Of a stretch of 64,000 nucleotides of DNA, positions 60,671-64,000 are shown in pieces (positions within the stretch are counted from its first letter, which is position 1; every line of letters starts with the position of its first letter). The translations under genes were made by a program, and so were the position numbers. Origin of the DNA: Flavobacterium psychrolimnae (GTDB lineage Bacteria; Bacteroidota; Bacteroidia; Flavobacteriales; Flavobacteriaceae); assembly GCF_003312425.1 (NCBI RefSeq), contig NZ_QNUX01000001.1, forward strand, positions 124,001 through 188,000, given 5' to 3'. The notes under the pieces are model-generated. The model was not told the origin of the DNA. It did not search any database and saw nothing but the letters and a program-made list of their open reading frames with translations.

Positions 60671-62599
60671 ATGCATTTTAAACATCCCGAAATTTTATAC
60701 TTTCTGTTCTTGTTGATTGTTCCAATTTTGGTTCATTTATTTCAATTACGCCGTTTCAAAAAAGAATATTTCACTAATGTTCGTTTCTTAAAAGCACTTT
60801 CAATTCAAACCAGAAAAAGCTCTAAAATCAAGAAATGGCTTCTTCTCGGCTGTCGTTTATTGCTATTAATTTGCATTATTTTAGCATTTGCCCAGCCTTT
60901 TTTTAAGTCCAAAGACAGCAAAAATGCCAACAATGAATTGTATATCATTTTGGACAATTCTTTTAGTATGCAAGCCAAAGGCAAAAAAGGGGAATTGCTA
61001 AAACGAGCTGTTCAGGAATTACTAGAAGAAACTCCGGAAAACTTCAATTTTTCTTTGCTCACCAATTCCGAAAATTATTGGAACACGGATATAAAGTCGG
61101 TTCGTAGTGCCTTGCAAAATCTAAAATACAGTGCTACTCCGTTCCAATTGGACAATATAATGGCCAAAATAAAAGCGCATAAATCAGCTTTTAAAAAAGA
61201 TATCGTTATCATTACCGATGCTATTGGTCTTGATGAAAAACAATTGAAAAATAGTGATGTAACTGATTCTCCTTTATTCATAATCCCAAAAGCAGAACAA
61301 AAAAACAATGTTTCTATTGACAGCGTTTTCATCAATAAAACATTGGACAATTTTTATGAAATTAGCGTCCAAATATCCGGTTATGGAGATGATTTCAAAC
61401 CGATTCCAATTTCTCTATACAATGAAAATAAGCTTATTGCTAAAACGATAGTAACTTTAGAAACAAAGAAAAAAAATCTCAACTTTACCATTCCAAAGCA
61501 AGCTTTTCATGGTTATTTTTCAATAGTTGACAATGGATTGACTTATGATAACACGTTATATTTTAGCATTTCTAAAACTAAGAAAACCAATATTATCAGT
61601 ATTGGAGAACCGGTAAAAAGCAACTTCCTTTCCCGAATTTACACCAGTGAAGAATTCAATTTTAACAATTATACTTTAAGTACTTTAGACTACAATAAAC
61701 TGGAAGAACAAGACGCAATTGTTCTCAATGAATTAGATGAAATTCCTCAAGCTTTAGCGACCACATTAAAATCTTTTGTAGAAAAAGGCGGCAATTTAAT
61801 TGTAATTCCTTCGGCGATAAGTTCCATTACCAATATGAATTCTTTTATTTCGAATTTTGGAAATCTTAGATTCAATTCTTTAGAAAACAGAGAAAAGCTG
61901 ATTAATAAAATCAACTTCAATCATCCAATATTCAATAGCGTTTTTGAAAATAAAGTGACTAATTTTCAATATCCAAAAACTAAAAGTTCATTTATAATAT
62001 CCAGTTCCAGTTCTGCTGCTTTGTCTTATGAGGACCAAAGTGTTTTCTTGACATCGATAACAAATTCGGTTTCAGCAGTTGCCGTTTTTGCAGCTCCTAT
62101 CAATACCGAAAATTCTAATTTTCAGCAATCTCCATTAATTGTGCCTACATTTTACAAGATGGCGATGAACAATCAAAACAACGGTGTAAATGCTTTGACA
62201 ATTGGAAATAACAACCCTCATTTGACAGAAGCATCCTTAAACAAAGACGCTATTTTAACAGTAAAAGGCTCAGATGAACAATTTATTCCTATTCAACAAA
62301 TTCTGAATAATAAAGTCAAAATGACTTTCAATGATTATCCGGAACAAGCAGGAAATTTTAGCATTTACAATAAAAAAGAATGGATTGAAAACATCAGTTT
62401 TAATTATAACAGAACTGAAAGTGATTTGGCTTCAGCCAATGACAATATTCTTTCTGACTATAAAACAATCGAATCCATCCCATCGCTATTTGATACTTTA
62501 CAAACTGACAGAACTGACAATCAAATTTGGAAATGGTTTGTTATCTTTGCACTGTTATTTCTGATTAGCGAAATGGCAATTATACGATTCGTAAAGTAA
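60671..62599 (+). CDS. BatA-domain and vWA-domain membrane protein
   Basis: A 642-residue inner-membrane protein. Two N-terminal helices (8-24 and about 55-76) frame the BatA motif HLFQLRRFKKEYFTNVRFL; a vWA domain follows with MIDAS DNSFSM (Asp95, Ser97, Ser99) and DIVIITDAIGLDEKQ. A long beta-rich region spans 220-600, and one C-terminal helix (WFVIFALLFLISEMAIIRF) closes it. It is related to the Bat aerotolerance proteins but lies next to the dihydroorotase homologue, an arrangement I associate with Flavobacteriia. The function is unknown; the domain layout suggests metal-dependent protein binding at the envelope. Confidence 0.9.
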   Translation: MHFKHPEILYFLFLLIVPILVHLFQLRRFKKEYFTNVRFLKALSIQTRKSSKIKKWLLLGCRLLLLICIILAFAQPFFKSKDSKNANNELYIILDNSFSMQAKGKKGELLKRAVQELLEETPENFNFSLLTNSENYWNTDIKSVRSALQNLKYSATPFQLDNIMAKIKAHKSAFKKDIVIITDAIGLDEKQLKNSDVTDSPLFIIPKAEQKNNVSIDSVFINKTLDNFYEISVQISGYGDDFKPIPISLYNENKLIAKTIVTLETKKKNLNFTIPKQAFHGYFSIVDNGLTYDNTLYFSISKTKKTNIISIGEPVKSNFLSRIYTSEEFNFNNYTLSTLDYNKLEEQDAIVLNELDEIPQALATTLKSFVEKGGNLIVIPSAISSITNMNSFISNFGNLRFNSLENREKLINKINFNHPIFNSVFENKVTNFQYPKTKSSFIISSSSSAALSYEDQSVFLTSITNSVSAVAVFAAPINTENSNFQQSPLIVPTFYKMAMNNQNNGVNALTIGNNNPHLTEASLNKDAILTVKGSDEQFIPIQQILNNKVKMTFNDYPEQAGNFSIYNKKEWIENISFNYNRTESDLASANDNILSDYKTIESIPSLFDTLQTDRTDNQIWKWFVIFALLFLISEMAIIRFVK

Positions 62600-62709
62600 A
62601 TAACGGAGGTCAAATACTTGAAAAAATAAATGTGAAATTTGTCTGGTTGCAAAAGTTAATGCAGTAATACGAATTCCATATTCCATTAAAAAATAAATAT
62701 TATCTACAT

Positions 62710-63963
62710 ATGAAATTAATCATCAGAGGCGCCAAAATTATCGATTCAAAAAGTCCTTTTCATAATAAGACTGCAGATATTTTAATTGTTGATGGTTTTA
62801 TAAAAAAAATTGGAACATCACTTCCAAATCCAGATAAAGCAGACGAAATAAAACTTGATAATTTACACGTTTCACAAGGCTGGTTTGACAGCAGCGTTTC
62901 TCTTGGAGAACCTGGTTTTGAAGACCGAGAAACCATAGCAAACGGACTTACTGTTGCTGCCAAAAGTGGTTTTACAGCAATCGCACTACAGCCCTACTCC
63001 TTCCCTATTATTGACAATCAATCTCAAGTGAATTTTGTTTTGAATAAAGCACAAGGATTTGCAACTCAACTGTATCCTATTGGCGCTTTGAGCAAAGAAA
63101 GTGCGGGAAAAGACATGGCAGAATTGTATGATATGAAAAAAGCCGGAGCAGTTGCTTTTGGCGATTATAATAAAAGTTTAGATAATGCTAATTTGTTAAA
63201 AATCGCTTTACAATACGTTCAGGATTTTGATGGATTGATTCTTGCTTTTTCCCAAGACGAAAATATAAAAGGAAACGGAGTGGCAAATGAAGGTATAGTT
63301 TCTACCCGATTGGGTTTGAAAGGAATTCCAAATCTTGCCGAAGAATTACAAATCGCAAGAAATTTATTCCTGTTAGAATATACCGGAGGAAAACTTCACA
63401 TTCCGACAATTTCTACTAAAAAATCAGTTCAGTTAATCAAAGAGGCTAAAGCCAACGGACTTCATGTAACGTGCAGTGCTGCTGTGCATCATTTGGTTTT
63501 AACCGATGAAAAACTGGAAGGTTTTGATACGCGTTATAAAGTTTCGCCGCCACTTAGAACTGAAACCGACAGAAAGGCTTTGTTGAAAGGTATAAAAGAC
63601 GGAACCATTGATATGATTACATCTGACCATAATCCGATAGATATTGAACACAAGAAAATGGAATTTGACGGTGCCAAAAATGGAACAATTGGAATGGAAA
63701 GTGCTTTTGGAGCTTTGATGACTGTATTGCCATTAGAAACCGTAATAGATAAATTGACCTCCGGAAAAACAACTTTTGGAATCGAAACAGAAACGATTAA
63801 TGAAGGTTCAAAAGCAAATATTACCTTATTTAATCCTGAACCAAAAAGCATTTTTACAAAATCATCTATTTTATCCAAATCTAAAAATTGTGCTTTTCTA
63901 GGTGCTGAAATAAAAGGAAAAGTATACGGAATTGTGAATCAAGGAAAATTAATTTTAGCATAG
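62710..63963 (+). CDS. Dihydroorotase homologue lacking the metal-site histidines
   Basis: A 417-residue protein of the class I dihydroorotase/amidohydrolase family. The canonical D-x-H-x-H-L-R-E-P-G motif reads DSSVSLGEPG at 60-69, so both zinc histidines are Ser (62 and 64) and the substrate-binding Arg is Gly66. The H-x-E-D region reads AFSQDEN, and LHIPTIST replaces the H-x-x-H pattern, whereas the final SDHNP aspartate is kept. By analogy with PyrC' pseudo-dihydroorotases it may be structural, for example assisting aspartate transcarbamoylase. It lies 110 bases after the BatA gene. I therefore give no gene symbol. Confidence 0.88.
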   Translation: MKLIIRGAKIIDSKSPFHNKTADILIVDGFIKKIGTSLPNPDKADEIKLDNLHVSQGWFDSSVSLGEPGFEDRETIANGLTVAAKSGFTAIALQPYSFPIIDNQSQVNFVLNKAQGFATQLYPIGALSKESAGKDMAELYDMKKAGAVAFGDYNKSLDNANLLKIALQYVQDFDGLILAFSQDENIKGNGVANEGIVSTRLGLKGIPNLAEELQIARNLFLLEYTGGKLHIPTISTKKSVQLIKEAKANGLHVTCSAAVHHLVLTDEKLEGFDTRYKVSPPLRTETDRKALLKGIKDGTIDMITSDHNPIDIEHKKMEFDGAKNGTIGMESAFGALMTVLPLETVIDKLTSGKTTFGIETETINEGSKANITLFNPEPKSIFTKSSILSKSKNCAFLGAEIKGKVYGIVNQGKLILA

Positions 63964-63968
63964 AAAAA

Positions 63969-64000
<32 letters not shown>

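Overview
The window comes from a member of the Flavobacteriaceae (Bacteroidota), most likely Flavobacterium. The DNA is AT-rich. Several genes follow the Bacteroidota promoter pattern (TTG, about 17-23 bases, TAnnTTTG), and starts lack strong Shine-Dalgarno sites. There are TonB-dependent receptors with an N-terminal carboxypeptidase-like plug extension, many short flavobacterial families (DUF6048, DUF6095, DUF6146, DUF6452, DUF6787), and a BatA-type protein next to a dihydroorotase-like gene. I saw no rRNA, tRNA, CRISPR array, integrase or transposase. Family names are recognised from sequence features, without database searches.

Layout. 1-7.3 kb: a GT4-type glycosyltransferase cut by the window edge, a cysteine desulfurase, a RarD-like permease, a lipoprotein with a duplicated domain, an Smr-domain protein and small membrane proteins. 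7.3-9.9 kb: cysM preceded by a 19-codon ORF ending in five Cys codons and Phe (a likely cysteine-sensing leader peptide), an SGNH hydrolase and an OsmC protein. 10-18 kb: a CPBP protease with an added C-terminal domain, rlmD followed by DUF6452 and DUF6048 genes, an RlmL-like RNA methyltransferase, another methyltransferase and a ZIP transporter. 18-25 kb: an outer-membrane receptor with an AraC-type membrane regulator, then murQ, DUF6095, a pentapeptide-repeat protein, a lipoprotein and TerC. 25-31 kb: a topoisomerase IV operon (parE, small protein, DUF1016 nuclease, parC). 31-44 kb: FMN reductase, ychF, a large TonB receptor, ferredoxin, acyl-CoA reductase, serC, serA, DUF6146, DUF6787, msrA, lolD-like and TIGR02757.

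44.5-57.9 kb is the most distinctive region: a two-part polysaccharide synthesis and export locus. Module 1 is response regulator, HEAT protein, GT2 synthase, LTA-synthase-like sulfatase-fold enzyme with TPRs, and TPR/YaiO-type barrel. Module 2 is HEAT protein, GT2 synthase, TPR/YaiO-type barrel, DUF4838 protein and response regulator. The paired genes are paralogous. Between the modules lies what looks like a decayed copy of the 3' end of the TIGR02757 gene that precedes module 1, so a tandem duplication probably created the locus. 57.9-64 kb: a DEAD-box helicase, a lactonase-type beta-propeller, a BatA/vWA protein and a dihydroorotase homologue lacking its metal-binding histidines. The window ends in an (AAT)10 run.

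Other structure includes three diverged copies of an intergenic repeat (31.7, 39.0 and 42.8 kb) and several long perfect hairpins serving as two-way terminators between convergent genes.
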